Shown piece after piece: positions 1 through 12,850 of a stretch of 64,000 nucleotides of DNA. Location of the stretch: positions 718,043-782,042 of the forward strand of contig CABFPE010000146.1 in the NCBI GenBank assembly GCA_900660155.1. Direction: 5' to 3'. A program made the translations under genes and the position numbers. Source of the DNA: Hofstenia miamia. Its lineage: Eukaryota; Xenacoelomorpha; Acoela; Hofsteniidae. The notes below the pieces were generated by a model. That model searched no databases. It was not told the DNA's origin and saw only the letters and a program-made list of their open reading frames with translations. Each line of letters starts with the position of its first letter. The stretch's first letter is position 1.

Positions 1-1624
1 CTAAATAGCAGATAATGAAGGTTTCAAATAATATATACTCATACATCAAAATTGTGTTACATCATTTTGAAAGTTTTCCACTACATCGAACTTAAGATTT
101 ATGTATTGGATTGATGACCTGTTAGCATTCATTTTCAAAACTTTACTACATGATATACAGAATCCTAAGTCACCAAATTTTGTATACTACCGCTAAATAT
201 ACCCAATGGAGTTTTGAATTCATTGGTCACCACCCCGAATTGCCTTTAAACTAGTCCTACCAGAAAGCTAGAATTTTCTTGAATCTAGGTAAAATTTAGA
301 TTTTCCCAAAACATATGAGCCTGCCAATGCATATCAAGTTGGTCTTAAACATTGAATTGAAGTTGTGGTATAGATAACGTACAGCTTTCTAAGTTTTTGA
401 AACATAAATCATCTCAGCCGAATTGCCTAAAAAAATTGGTGATGCCAGTCTAAGAAGCCGAGTTTGCGAACCACTTCGGTTCTGCAGGAATTTTGTTCCT
501 GAAAATTGAACTCTTTCAAATGAAAATGTTGTTGAAGATATTGTGGTCTTGAAAGAAGCAGACTTGAGAAATTTATCTAAAATCTTGATCTGTACGGACA
601 ATTGGAATACTTTGTAAATTTGACAAAACAGACTAATTTGAGAATATAACTTTCTTAATCTTTAAACGTCTGTGTTCTCTTTCCTTAACTATGAAAAAAT
701 ATTGTGGTGGAATGAATTTTGGTTAGGTGGGGAGGTATATTTATTAGGGAAAATACCTAGGGGGACTTTTAGTGATTAAATTACAAAACTTTCGATGTTT
801 TTTCTGAAATACCAATTACTGCTCTCCTAATGAAGTTCACACACCAATAGACTGGGATACAAACTCAAACAAATTGTCTGCCACACATTCTCTTCAAAAG
901 AGACAGGTTGCAACAACTAATGACTATCATAAACACTCAAACGCAAAATCCCGATTTACAATATACTTTGACAAAGAGATGATTTGAAACTTAAACAATG
1001 GTAATAATTTTATATTTAATCATAAACATACAGTAACTACATCCACAACATCAAATTGCTTGATTTTTTTACTTTTATGTTATTTTTTATTAATAATTGC
1101 TAATGGTCAGCTTCAATGCTACTCTTTACATTAAGCTATAGCTTGTTACTGATGACTTTTACCGATTTTCCAAAGTTGCACCTTTCCGCCCTGCTATTAC
1201 ATTTTTTATACAATTTGAAACCCCGCCGTCACAATTTCTATTTCCAAGTTGGGTGTATAACCTTCACACTCAAATAGTTGCACGCGCATGTCTAATAAAT
1301 TGTTTGTGTATAATTTTATTTTCTAATTTTCTACCATGAAAGAAAAATGCCTAATTATTTTGCCAATACAGCGTCTTGATTTAGAAGATATTTGTATTAT
1401 TTTAGTGATTTCTATGATGAGATATTCTTTATTCCGATAAATATTGACAATTAGAAACTGGTAATTTCAATTAATTATTGACATTTATTCAAACAAATTT
1501 GCATTTAATAACAAAAATAATAGGAAGTTTTGAACTAAACTATAATTGATGTATCTGTGTGCACTTCAGCTCCGACCAACACAATGAGAGAAAATTTTCA
1601 AATATAAAAACCTACAGTACACAA
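1..1624. other. AT-rich sequence, nothing identified
   Basis: Both strands carry only short open frames without a recognisable motif. I see no RNA gene, repeat array or transposon end here. Confidence 0.5.
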
Positions 1625-2240
1625 GTTAGTTTTTTCACCTCATTAAAATGCCATGCTCGGGACAAACACACGTACAATCAACAAAAGTACCCGTAATCAC
1701 AACAGATGAGGACAGGTAAAATTTATAAATTTTTGCTAAGCATCTCTCATTGAGATGCAAGAAACGTTTTACAATATCACACAGACCGTAAAGCTTTAAT
1801 CAAGATATCGGGTATGAACCCAAAAACATTGTACAGAAATCTCAAAAAGTTGTATGAAACGAACACTAAAAAGGAAGAAAGGAAGTGGGCAATCCCTCAA
1901 ATTAACTGGAAATGAGCGGAAAAGTTTTGTCAAAAATTTTTTTACAAAACCCATTGAAATCAACCGTTCATTTGAACTCAAAGCTTCAATAAGAAACCCA
2001 TAACAAAGTTATCTCAACATCGACAGTGTACCGAGCACTTTCAAAGGTCGATAGAAAATGTTTGGAGGTCATGAAATCCAAAAATATGTAAAAACTGAAG
2101 CTATATTTGCAGGAGTCTAAAGAAAATATTACCCCAGAATATAGAAGAACTTGATGGACTATATTTTTTGAGAATATTGCTAAATTGCGTGTGTATAAAT
2201 CATTTGAAAATACGTCGATGGTCACCTCAATAATTAATGA
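1625..2240 (+). mobile_element. Tc1/mariner transposase relic (N-terminal part)
   Basis: Translated in shifting plus-strand frames, 1790-2240 reads like the DNA-binding half of a Tc1-type transposase. There is a helix-turn-helix stretch (ISGMNPKTLYRNLKKLYE) near 1805, then a linker with KLTGNERKSFVK, then NKVISTSTVYRALSKVDRK near 2000-2055, which matches the second helix-turn-helix of the family. The reading frame changes at least twice and stops are present, so it is a dead copy. No DDE catalytic half follows. The sequence at 1627-1665 resembles 4051-4094, which may be a shared repeat. Family assignment rests on motif pattern only. Confidence 0.5.
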
Positions 2241-3317
2241 TCTGTCTGAAAAGTTTTAATCAAAAATTTGGTAATTGATGTTTTGATTAAATTGCTTTTT
2301 AAATTACTTATTCTAGAAGTTGATTTTTCAATAACAATAATTAAAATTATATATTTCAAACGTGTTTTCGCCAAGCATTCGCATCAACGAGCTTCTGAGT
2401 AACTAATTTTTCTAATCTAACCCTTGTTGAGTTTGTCCGACACTATAGCCTTTTAATGATTTAGAAATTTTGCAAACAAATTAGCCTAGTGTACCTCCGC
2501 TTGATGGCGTACAATTATACAGAATCATATTGCTGAAAATGGCAAGCATATGTTAGTTTTTTCTTCGTTTTTGTGGATGAAATACGCGCTACAGCCACAT
2601 AGAAGGTGACTCATTCCATTCTTTTCCAATATAAAGATGACTAATTTCAATTTTAATGCAATGAAGGTGCACAAATTGCCTATTTGTAGAGGATCTTTAA
2701 ACAAATTTTGACATTTTGCGTTAAATTGCCTTCTAAAGCTCAAAACCCTTAAGAATCTACTCGACATTTTGTCGATTACCGTAGCATTAACACTTGCAAA
2801 GGATGTCGAAGTACAGACGTCATTTAAAATGTTTTCAATATTTATTGTCAATCCAAAACATAAGCTCTTTTCATAATCTCTTGTCAAATTATACAAGAAC
2901 AACAACATAAATTTTTAATTGCAATTAAAAAAATGTGTTTTCAGTAGTGCATATTTAAGCTTCTCAAAATATGCAAATAGTTTAATGAGCTCATCACAAA
3001 GTTTAAGCTTTCACTTGGGCTTTATTCAGCTGTCATAGTTTTTGGTTCGAATTGCAGACGATTTGGTAACATCAGTTTCGTGTTGCTTCAATTAGTCGAA
3101 AGCAATTCTTTGCATATTATACACTGTGCAACAAAATGGAATGAAATTGTTTTTATCATGCTGTTTCTAGAAATTTTATGCACTGATAATTTAAATAGAA
3201 ATGACTCCAATATTACAACAATGTAAAAATTCAAAAAATTACAAATTTGGATTTTTTGGTTAGGAGTGTGCTATGACTGCTTAATTGAAATGCCCTGAGC
3301 AGGGCCTTTCAATAATA
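2241..3317. other. Unassigned AT-rich sequence
   Basis: A minus-strand frame of 127 codons (2525-2908) is open but shows no family motif, and its composition matches the surrounding DNA. I see no other structure. Confidence 0.4.
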
Positions 3318-3813
3318 TATTGCCCAGGAAACAACCATTATTGGTCCAACAATGGCTCACTGCTGGCACCTCTGGCCAACAATGGCCACTCATTTGCCAT
3401 GCATTTGCCAACCATAACCAACGAAACAAAAAGTTTTAAAAATCTTAAAATTCCACAATTTTACAGAGAAATTATTTTATTATTGTATATAACTTAAGCA
3501 TTACATTAAAGTTTGATTTCAATTTTCAAAAAGTATTATTTATCAGTTTCTCAGAGCCATTAATGGCCCGACAATGGCCCATTAATGGCATTGCTAGATC
3601 AATCTGCCATCTAGCGAACAAATATAAATTTATTAGTTTACAATTATGATTGATCAAATTTAATTTTCATAACAAATAAATTTACTTAACCTTTCGTATT
3701 TAATAGCACAAATTAGTATGCCAGCTCTTGTTTTTATGAGCTTTTATAATGAATTCAATTGTTTGTAGCAAGGTGTTCCATTTTAAGTATAATATGCTAT
3801 ACACAGTTTCAAC

Positions 3814-3967
3814 CAGAGATGGAATCGGATCCAACATTTTAGGATCCGATCCGGATTTAACACTTCATGATCCGGATTCGATCCGATCAGAACTTTAGTT
3901 TTCGGTCCGAATATAGATAAGTATTTTAACAATAAATAAACATGAACTTAAAATAATTCCATCTCTG
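3814..3967. mobile_element. hAT-type MITE, 154 bp, with perfect 8-bp TSD
   Basis: The element starts CAGAGATGGAAT and ends ATTCCATCTCTG, a 12-bp perfect terminal inverted repeat. It is flanked on both sides by the identical 8-mer GTTTCAAC (3806-3813 and 3968-3975). An 8-bp target duplication with CA...TG ends is the hallmark of the hAT superfamily. The interior has repeated GATCCGGAT-type words and no coding capacity. The perfect duplication suggests a fairly recent insertion. Confidence 0.85.
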
Positions 3968-3987
3968 GTTTCAACTGTATCCTAAAC

Positions 3988-4280
3988 CAGTCGCGTACCG
4001 AGGTATTTCTAAAAGGGAGAGGCCCCAATTCTTATCAGAGACATATAGGCCTAGGTAGTTTTTTCACCCTCTTAGCATAATGCCGCGCTCGCCTGTGCAT
4101 AAATGATAAATAAACCAAAAAGACAGACGGAATTAATAAGAATACATGAAATACTACTTTTTTGCACTTTATGTCAAACAAAAAGACTGTTCATCAATAT
4201 ATCGATCAGATCGTATGAGAATGAGTTTAAATTGGCCTGACCAAAGAGGGGCAGGCACAACCCCCCTAAATACGCCCCTG
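3988..4280. mobile_element. hAT-type MITE, 293 bp, with 7/8 TSD
   Basis: It starts CAGTCGCGTACCGAGG and ends, read on the minus strand, CAGGGGCGTATTTAGGGG. This pair of related but unequal ends is common among hAT-like miniature elements. The flanks are TCCTAAAC (3980-3987) and TCCTTAAC (4281-4288), a 7-of-8 match to a target duplication. It lies only 12 bp from the target duplication of the previous MITE. No coding capacity. Confidence 0.65.
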
Positions 4281-4440
4281 TCCTTAACTCAATCGAATTA
4301 TAACAAGTTGCAAATTACAAATCATAATATAACATTGGCCATAATCATTAAACTACTGGTGGGAAACATGCAATATTTGTGACCACTGATGCCATCAGTG
4401 GCCCATTGGTGGACCATTAGCGGTATTAGTAGCAACCTTA

Positions 4441-7139
4441 GTAATCAATTATCAACGAGCAGATCCTTGCAAATAAAAGTCTCTTCATTATTTTAATTCC
4501 TAGTTCCTTTTAATATAATAAAAGGAAATGCGAAAAGATATTTTGAAATTTGTAATTTGTAGAACATTATGATATACCTGCTTAACGTATTTTAAAAATA
4601 ATTTATTCATAAATATTTGGGGACTTTGAAATTAATAGTTATATAAAAAAGCTACTCTTGAACAGAAGAGATTTTTCACGACTTGAGATAATATTATTTC
4701 AAAATTGTACTTAATTTTAAAATTAAAAATTTTTATGAATTATACGTTTTCCATATTTTTATTGATTTAGATCTACTAAGGTGCGTTATTAAGATATATA
4801 TAATTTATTAAACCTCTTCAAGGAATAGCTACAAAAATGGATAATGCTATTTTACTGACTAGTTGCATTCTCACAAAAATAATAGGCGACGTCATGGCCT
4901 ATTTAATAAACCAACAAGCTATTTGGAGCATTGTATTGATATAGAAAGTTATCAAATATTGGCAAGTTGAATTTATAGAATCTCTGTGTTTGCGCATTGA
5001 TGTGTGTGATAATTAGAACAGCATTTCCGTGGACAAATGGCGCGGTTATTTCGGTTTAGTATGAGACTTGCGAATGAGGCCAAAATTTTTAGGTTTGCCT
5101 CGGTTCGGCTCAGCTCAGCTCTGCTTGGTTTGGCTCCGTTCAGCTTGGTGCATAGTATCTTTCAATGAGGCTCGTTTTAGCTCAATAATTGTATTAAAAA
5201 TTTTGCCCTCTCAGACTTTTTTACAGATAACTCTTCATATTATTTAATAAGCATTTTAAACTATAATAAGAAGATATATTGAATGAAAAATAAGAAAAAT
5301 CCGATTAACAAGAAGTATAAATTTGACTCGTTTTGGGAACATGGTTTTGTGTAGGTAGTTGCTTCCTTAGAATATTTAATAAACTTGAACCATACAAGTT
5401 ATATTTGCTGGCCCTAATATGGAATTAAAGGCTGACCCCATTATCTCAGTCTTTGTATTTTTAACTAATAACATTCTAACTTGAAAACTATTCAAGTTAT
5501 TTGTAAATTTTTATAATTCCTTAAAATTCTCAGTTCCCCATGAGTCGACTTAGGCTCAAATAGAACTACAATTGTATTGAATTAATAACAGTAATGAATA
5601 GTAATATTGACAAAGCATTGAGATAATTCCTCTGTTTTACACTACTTTTCTTAGGTTTGGGCGCTATTTCATTCCTCTTACACAATAAAATTTTGGCCTA
5701 TCGCCTCTCCAACTATTAGAGTTTAGGCATGTCGTTTGAGTTTAATTTATGTTATAAAGATAACTGAATGATAAATTCTTAATTTTTTGCATTAAAAAAT
5801 TCAGTTTTGTTCATTGACATTCAAAGACAAATGCCTAACATATCTTCCTTACAAGGGATTAATTTTACAGCATATTCTTTGTACATTTCACCCGTGTGCA
5901 ACCAGTTATTTCTTTCTTTAACCGTTCCCGCACTGCTCTACAATGAAGTAATTTCAAATGCTACTCATAAAGAGTAACGCGGATTTCTTTGGGCATAGTT
6001 TCAATTTTTACAAATTAGTTCGATTTTACAAATCTCCTGTCACGACAATGGAAATCAATCTTTCCAATGTTATGGTACATTACAAAAGTAGTTAAATTGT
6101 CATTACTGTCTTTGCTGTTAAGTATGTCTGTTTGTTTCAGCTTAGAAAATGATTGGTGACTGTTCAGTTGAACAGTGGTGCAGAGAGGAGTGATATGCTG
6201 TAATGTCCTCCTCCCCTTTGCGGTAAAAATATGAAATTGTTTAATTAAGAACCTAAGCGGTGTGCTAAAATTTCAAATGTTAAATGTCTTGGAGTGCATA
6301 ATTTTCTAAAATTTGATAGGAATTATTTTAATAAGAACAATGCTATAAATATAGAATAAAAATAACAAAATATAAACACTGCTATGCTTTTTCTTTACAG
6401 TTTTTAATTTTTGGTGGCTTTGGGGATTCCAAAAGCGTAACTTTTGGTCCGGGAGCATTTTCAATGACTCAAGGTGCAACTTTTTAAGTTGTAACATTTG
6501 AAAGAACTTTCTAATACAGAAATGTTAGAACATGTATTCTTTGAGAAAAGAGTAAAAAATTTTAAATTTTTACGAAAACTTGAGGCTTGCAAGAAAAATG
6601 GAAAGAAAGAAATAAAGAAAATATCTGTATTTAGAATATGTTACTTTGAGCAAATAAAAAATACTTTTACAACTTTAAATAGAATCAGAAAAATTATTAA
6701 ATCAAATATCAACTAAAAGAAATTAACACATTTTATAAAGGTTTTTGTTCATGTTCTAGTTTCTGCATTCCGGTTATATGAGTGATTATCTGCTATTTTC
6801 ATAGCTCAGTTTATTTGCACATTGAAGTTGCTGATTTCTGTCGGCATATAGGGATGTTTTCAAAAATTAACACTAGAAAACCTGAAAATTCGAAAGCCCT
6901 TAATTGCCTGAAGTGATCAGAATAGAAAACCTTCAGAAAAACGTTGCAAAATGAAATAAAAGATCAGAAAATAAAATAAACTTGTTTTCTACTTAAGTTC
7001 CAACTACATACAGTATTGCTATTGCATATGCACATTTTTTACATGAAAAAATTCCAGTTTCCACATTTTCGCTTCTTGAAGCTCCTCAGTTTGTATTGAT
7101 CCCATTGTTACTATGAGTTGTTCAACCGATAGGCCAGGA
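4441..7139. other. No gene; AT-rich with a GGCTC-rich patch
   Basis: The only odd feature is 5095-5185, a patch of GGTTCGGCTC/CAGCTCAGCTC-like words more GC-rich than its surroundings. It resembles the low-complexity ends of some non-autonomous DNA transposons, but no inverted partner or target duplication was found. Short open frames at 6306-6716 have no recognised motif. Confidence 0.4.
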
Positions 7140-7715
7140 TCTTCTAAAATTGGGGTAAATTGCACATTCCTTGGAGAAATACCGACCTCATTTATAAGCT
7201 TGCATCAAGATATATTTTTCGTGGACATGCGTCTGTTCAAGCTGCTCCGCTAATTGAAGTATAAAGAATCTTTTCAAAATTTTTGTCGCGTTGCTGTTTC
7301 ATAGAGAGCAAATGATGCTATGTCAAACATATTACAAAAGAATACTGCAACAGGCCAACCTTTTGTAGCAGCGTTGGTGCTGTAAATTTGCGTCATCTGA
7401 TACACAAAATTGCTTTCTTCTTCAAAATAGAAATTTGGAGGTTTATAATTCTTTAGAATTATAAATCCTTTGACTAAAGAAGTCTCGTCTATTTTCGGCA
7501 CTGTAGCAATCACTGTTACTTTCTTTCCTTAAAAAAGAGTAAGTTTGCCAAACATGAAAAGTTATCACAAATAATTTTACGTCTTTTCCAAAAACAATAT
7601 AAGGTCCGAGTTTTAAAACATTTTCAACAAGTTTGTTCTCAAAGTCGCTTCTTCTTAGGCAAGGTAATGACATAATACCTACCACATATTTGTTTTTAAG
7701 CTCACTCAACACCAA
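7140..7715 (-). pseudogene. piggyBac transposase relic (C-terminal part)
   Basis: The minus-strand translation at 7274-7513 contains SNFVYQMTQIYSTNAATKGW then PVAVFFCNMFDIASF. This matches the piggyBac block in which a Met/Tyr-rich stretch precedes a conserved R/K-W-P segment and a final hydrophobic helix. The following stretch near 7210-7270 (RFFILQLAEQL) fits the known continuation in this family. The upstream part (7443-7715) lies in a different frame, so the gene is frame-broken and 5'-truncated. No TTAA-flanked ends were identified. A different piggyBac relic, on the plus strand, lies at 35225-36970. Confidence 0.6.
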
Positions 7716-8019
7716 AGCTTAATTCCACATTCCTCGGATTGTTTTGCATAAAGAAAGTCAGATTAGAGCTACCTTAGCAGGGCATAATGTGTTTATCACG
7801 TGTTAGGAAAACGGAAGAGACATCGGTTTTATCTTTTCTTGAAACTTTAAATATATCTCTGATAAGCTTAAAATGATTACAAATTTTCGAAGACCTTGTT
7901 GATTATTTTATCAAAATCAAAATATATTTATAAATAATCTTGAACTAATCTTGGCTTATGTAGTCAATGAAGAAACACTATCCATAGTCAATACTTCAAA
8001 AGAAGAATGAGTTAAATAT

Positions 8020-8291
8020 TTTTTTAAAATCCTCTTATATAGAGGAAGCATCTTATAAAGAAAATTGTAGATCAATGCTCATCAGCAACTAAATAATCAA
8101 TTACCAGAAATAAAATCTACATTAGAACAGCAAAATGAGAAGCTGAATTTTTTAGATGCTACTGTAACAAATCTTAAAAGATCATATGAAACTGAAATAT
8201 TTATTAAGAAAACAAACAGTGGTCTTTATATACCATTTGAGTATTATTGTGATCAAAAGCATAAGTTAAATACAATCAGATGTTTGTGTCA

Positions 8292-8296
<5 letters not shown>
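8020..8296 (+). pseudogene. Penelope-like element, RT fragment
   Basis: The plus-strand translation at about 8100-8286 reads QLPEIKSTLEQQNEKLNFLD, then a stretch with TEIFIKKTNSGLYIPFEYYC and KHKLNTIR. FLD followed by K.T..GLY and H/K.LN.IR is the signature of the C-terminal reverse-transcriptase region of Penelope-like elements. The fragment ends directly at a (TA)n microsatellite. No GIY-YIG nuclease is attached here; a matching piece of such an element lies at 59299-59774. Confidence 0.65.

Positions 8297-8353
<57 letters not shown>
8297..8353. repeat. (TA)n microsatellite
   Basis: Uninterrupted TA dinucleotides for about 57 bp, abutting the Penelope-like RT fragment. Confidence 0.95.
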
Positions 8354-8355
<2 letters not shown>

Positions 8356-10051
8356 GTGATTGCCATGCAATGGTTTATTTACTAATTAATTTTAGATTTT
8401 CAGGAAGCTGTAAATTCAAACTATGATGGTAGCCATGAAATAGTTGTATTTAATTAATTTGATTTACGAGAACTGCAGGATCGAGACTAACTGAGGTGGT
8501 CGCCATGTAATGGCTTCTACACTCTTAAAAACCTTAAATGCTTATGTTGCGCTTGTCTATTCTCAAGAGAGTCTATGACGGAGCGCTTGTTTAATTGATA
8601 TGTAAACAACAGGATTGTGAACATTAGGTTTATCACGGCTATGTTCTAGACTTAGTTTGTCTATTCTACTTGACACCTATGTATTTAGATTTTATACCGT
8701 TCTTCCATGGCGAAGAGAAGGAAGCAGAGTGACAACCTCATCACGGGTATGTGGTTTTAAAGGTTTGTTAACCTAAACTCATCATCATTTGAACTTCGCT
8801 GCGCGACTACTTTAGTTTATGACTGTAGTTTATTGCATTACTTAACTTTATTTGAACTAATTCTTTATTAAATAGTTTTACAATTGTTTGTACTTAACGA
8901 TAAATAATTATTATATTATAATTATATTTATAAATTAGAAAACACCTTTGTAATGTACATTTATGATCATTATTGTTGGTTTATGTTTATTAGGAAAAGG
9001 GAAATTTTTATACAGTCACTCGACTGGGATCAATAACAATTTAATTTCATAAATTTCAATTCGATAAACAAGCGTTTACTAATTTAACTGAATTGAGGTA
9101 GTAGTTTATGTAAAAGTTTAAATTTACTCGGTTAGTAAAGTAGTGAAAATGAATGAAAGCTCTTAAAGTTTAATAAACAATTCGATAATTTTAATACCAA
9201 CTAGGAAACTTCCCATGCTATGCACAGGAATTTCCATGGGCTGTGTTAGATATTTAATAAATGAATAAACTTTAAACAAACCACATGTTATGTTTTTAAT
9301 ATTTAAGTAATAAATTTGTTCAACATACTTTGTAAAATGATTTTATTTGCAATTTACATATGATGCTCCTTAATTAACTATTAAATACTATAAGCAATTT
9401 TAAAGCATCCTAACACCTAATTATAGTATTATAGATGTAAGGCAGATTAAAAATATTCAAGCAAATAATGAACTGTCATTTATCTCTCCATTTGAATTTT
9501 ATTTCACTAATCGCAACTGGGCATTCATTAGAAATGATAACGATTACATATAAATATTCTGACTTAGTGTTTGTATACTTACATACTAACGTTGTTACAT
9601 CTAAAGCGGATGCAGATAGTGCAAGTGAAGAAAACTCCTAGAATTTAACCAAGGATACATGATTGCCTTGTTGGCAACATCAGTCACGGTGAAAATTAGG
9701 CTGAAAACTTTACTAATCCTAATCGTCTAAGTTACTTAGGCTTGCATCTATTTTAATTAACATAACAAGAATAAAATAATGAAACTGAATTCTAGTAGTA
9801 TAACTAAACAAAACACTATTGACAAAACATAGTACTCGTACAAATGTAACTATGCAAAAGGATAAATATCAGATAAAATATAACATATAATCGTGTAACT
9901 TGGATTAAGTGGAATACCAAATAAGTTTAAGAATAGCTAAGAGTAAACTATTTGATTCAAGGAAAAAGTTAAGAAGTTAAGACAGCTAATATAATATTTA
10001 AAAATTGGGAACTTTTTAATAACAAATACTTTTTTCTTAATCTAAGGTAGA
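8354..10051. other. No gene identified
   Basis: AT-rich. A short open stretch from ATG 8708 (MAKRRKQSDNLITG) runs into a GTATGT donor-like site, but no following exon could be matched, so I do not call a gene. Confidence 0.4.
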
Positions 10052-10187
10052 GCACAAACAATACAACTTTTGTTGCTAAACCAATTATATCGAGCAATGT
10101 GATTGGATAATTTTAAAATAATTTGAATTCCTCCAATGTGGTTTTTCATCTTAATTGGTTTAGCAACAAAAATTTTATCGTTTGTGC
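10052..10187. mobile_element. Hairpin-forming MITE-like element, 136 bp
   Basis: Positions 10052-10087 and 10152-10187 are inverted copies of 36 bp with 3 mismatches (33/36), sharing GCACAAAC and TTGTTGCTAAACCAATTA. The spacer is 64 bp. A transcript would fold into a long near-perfect hairpin. This is typical of small foldback MITEs, which can also give rise to small-RNA precursors. No clear target duplication was found. Confidence 0.65.
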
Positions 10188-10299
10188 AACACTTAAAATG
10201 AATGATTTTTTTTAACAAATAACAAATTTTACCGATTTTGGGGATGAAGCACATGCCCCTCTTTTAGTTGGGAACAATGAAGTTAAACATGCGTGCTTG

Positions 10300-12840
10300 C
10301 AATACACCATCTAGTTTGCTTTTTGGATGAGTTCATCCGCCTGTTCAGGATTCCAGTCTATGTCTGCATATTGCTCAGCTTTGTTAGTTTTAGTACCACT
10401 TCTTTTTCAGTTGATATATTTCTAGCATATTCAAAGAAGTTGAGTGTATAACTATGTTGGTGTATAACTATGCTGCATTGTAATTCATTAATGCATTTTC
10501 AAAAGTAGTCGTAAAATCTTGCATATAGCTTAAGGCCCTCTATTGCTACCAACATTGTCATAATTGTGTCTGCATCAGATGTATGAACTCTACTACTGCA
10601 AATCAGGCTGTTTGGGTAAAAGAATTCAAATATGTTAAATACTGTTTGTGATGCTTCTGGATCATTGTAGAAGAAACTAGCCTTTTGTATCACTTCATCA
10701 TATGTGATATTTTTGGAATCATTGTTTTTAGCTTTTAACATTTTCACAATCTCTATTCTTCATTTGACATCATAATCATTGAAATTCTCTTTAAATAGTT
10801 CCAGTACAGATCCATTCATTACACTTGCTTTTTCCCCTCCAATTGTAGCTGGGTAATTCATCACTGTAGTATCGATCTTATCCCAAAATTCATCTGAGAG
10901 ACCAATTTGTTGTAATTGCTCTTGTGAGCATAGGAATTGATAATTTTCAAAAATATTAATTCTATATCAATTGCTAAATGTTTTAATAGTTTGAGTAATT
11001 ACTTTATCTCATGTATGTAAATGATTCTGTCATTAATGTCATTTCACAAAAGGATGTTTGAGTTTTTTTGCAGGGTCTGAATTGCAGTGTTACAATTGTG
11101 ATTCTATCTTCTACCTCAGTTGACAGAGGTTCCTCAATTAAAATATCTTCTACTGTTGTCTCTCTCTGATGTAACTGTTGAGACTGTTTTGATTTTCGCA
11201 ATTTCTCAAAGTTGATTTGGTCCATGATTTCTTGTGTCTTTGACAATGGTAGTATTCTAGATTCATCCCATATCTCAGTTTCTGACTTTGGTTAAATTTT
11301 AATAATACAAATCAATTTATCTATTCCTTCTTTATATATGAATCTATCCAAGATAACTACCTCATTAAATGTACATGTGGGGTAGATCTCTTGGTATTGT
11401 GTTACAATGTTTTCTATTCATTCTATCAGATTGAGATTATATATTTTATTGGATGTTTCAGACATATTGAGTGCTCTTGAGGTTTTATATTTTGCTACCT
11501 CATATACCTCATATATTTTCTATTATTGCTTGATAAGAATTGCAATTGAAAATGACTTATTCCAATTAGCAAGAAAATTGCATGATGGAGATTTTTGCCA
11601 TTGGTGATTCATATTTTATGATTCTAGTGAATAATTTCTCTGCTCTTATGGATGCTTTCTTTGATTTTGTTGAAAATGCTGTTCTGAGTATTCTTGTTAG
11701 TAACCAAGATTTGATGTTCATTCTGAGTAGTGTTATCATTATCTTGTATTGCTGTATTGCTGATCTAGTGAGTTGATTTCTATTTTTGACCAGCTTTCTT
11801 TTCATTGTTTTTCCACTTTTATTACTTCCCAAATCACATTAATTTAATATAACACTCATGTTCTCTGCATAAATGCAAGTGATACATGCATGTTTGTAAT
11901 TGCATGGAGTTCATGTGTATATCCCAATTCCTTCATAACTCTGCTCTGGTTTAACATATCAATGGCCAATGTTCATTCTACCATCAAGTTGAATGTCCAT
12001 ACTGATAAGATTGGCTATGCTTTTTATGGGATCTCTAGTTTCAACTATATTTCTTGTGGATTTCCATGTGTAAACATTTTCCATTATCATTTTCTTGTTT
12101 AGTAGTGTTTGTTTCTACGTACAACTGTGTGTAGCTTGGTATTTTGTGATTTTGTTAATCTGAAAATATTTGAAAATAGGATTCAATTTTCTTGTTGATT
12201 ATGTTTTCTATCCATAGAAAATAGATAATGAGTACTGTTCCACATTTGATATTGACATTGGGTAGTTTTTCCAGTTGTTGCCTTCTTAGTATGAAGATTT
12301 CCAAATTCTTAATTTTTACTGATTCTGTGAAAGATGTATGAATTGTACTGAGAAAATATCTGAGTTGCAAGTTCTTGTATATAACTTTACAATATATTAT
12401 AATTGTATTTACAAATGGTCTTCTATTCTTATAAATTACAAATGATAACATTGAAGAATAAGTTTTTAGGTTTTCTGATGTAAGTATAGATTTCAGATTC
12501 ATTTACATTTTCTTGTGATAAGTTCTCATATGCTAGAAGTTGAACACTGTGTGGAATGATAAAACAAAGTTGTAACACATTGTTATACACATTAGTTAAA
12601 TGACTTTTCTTTTCATAGAATGTTCAGAAGTAATGGTACTATGTGAACTTAAAGAACTAATAGACTAACACTTGAGTCACTGGTACACATTCCTTTATAC
12701 AGTAGAATTTGTGTGAATGGCTCTCTGTGCTGCTGCACAGCACTGCATTGTATACCTAAATGAGAGTTATCTTTACCAATAATCATTGTTTCTCCAGAAC
12801 TAGTGAACACATTATGCCCTGTAGTTATTAGGTACATATC
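10300..12840 (-). other. Coding-like but unidentified stretch, degenerate
   Basis: Minus-strand frames of moderate length at 11566-11832, 11004-11246 and 10499-10747 have a Lys/Glu/Ile-rich protein-like character, and the matching plus-strand frames look like their shadows. They are in different frames and separated by stops. They could be pieces of one decayed mobile-element ORF continuing from 14430-13943, with the inverted-repeat element 12851-13942 between. I recognise no domain and do not propose a function. Confidence 0.25.
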
Positions 12841-12850
12841 AACAGGCTTA

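Larger units (their letters stand above)
3318..4440. mobile_element. Inverted-repeat element hosting two MITEs
   Basis: The sequence at about 3337-3385 reappears in inverted orientation at about 4377-4425; both arms contain TTGGTCC/ATGGTCC, CAATGG and CACTG.TGGCA blocks, roughly three-quarters identical by eye. A related direct copy with repeated GGCCCATTAATGGC-like words lies at 3550-3595. No transposase is present, so this looks like an old non-autonomous DNA transposon of about 1.1 kb. Two hAT-type miniature elements (3814-3967 and 3988-4280) are inserted in it, so the outer element is the oldest layer. Superfamily unknown. Confidence 0.45.

Noticed and set aside
2525-2908. 127-codon minus-strand frame
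   Set aside because: No motif, no homologous context, and length not surprising for this base composition.
5095-5185. GGCTC-rich patch as a regulatory element
   Set aside because: Low-complexity repetition without context; more likely a transposon remnant.
8708-8760. ATG frame MAKRRKQSDNLITG running into a GTATGT donor
   Set aside because: Could be a first exon, but no partner exon or known protein start could be matched.
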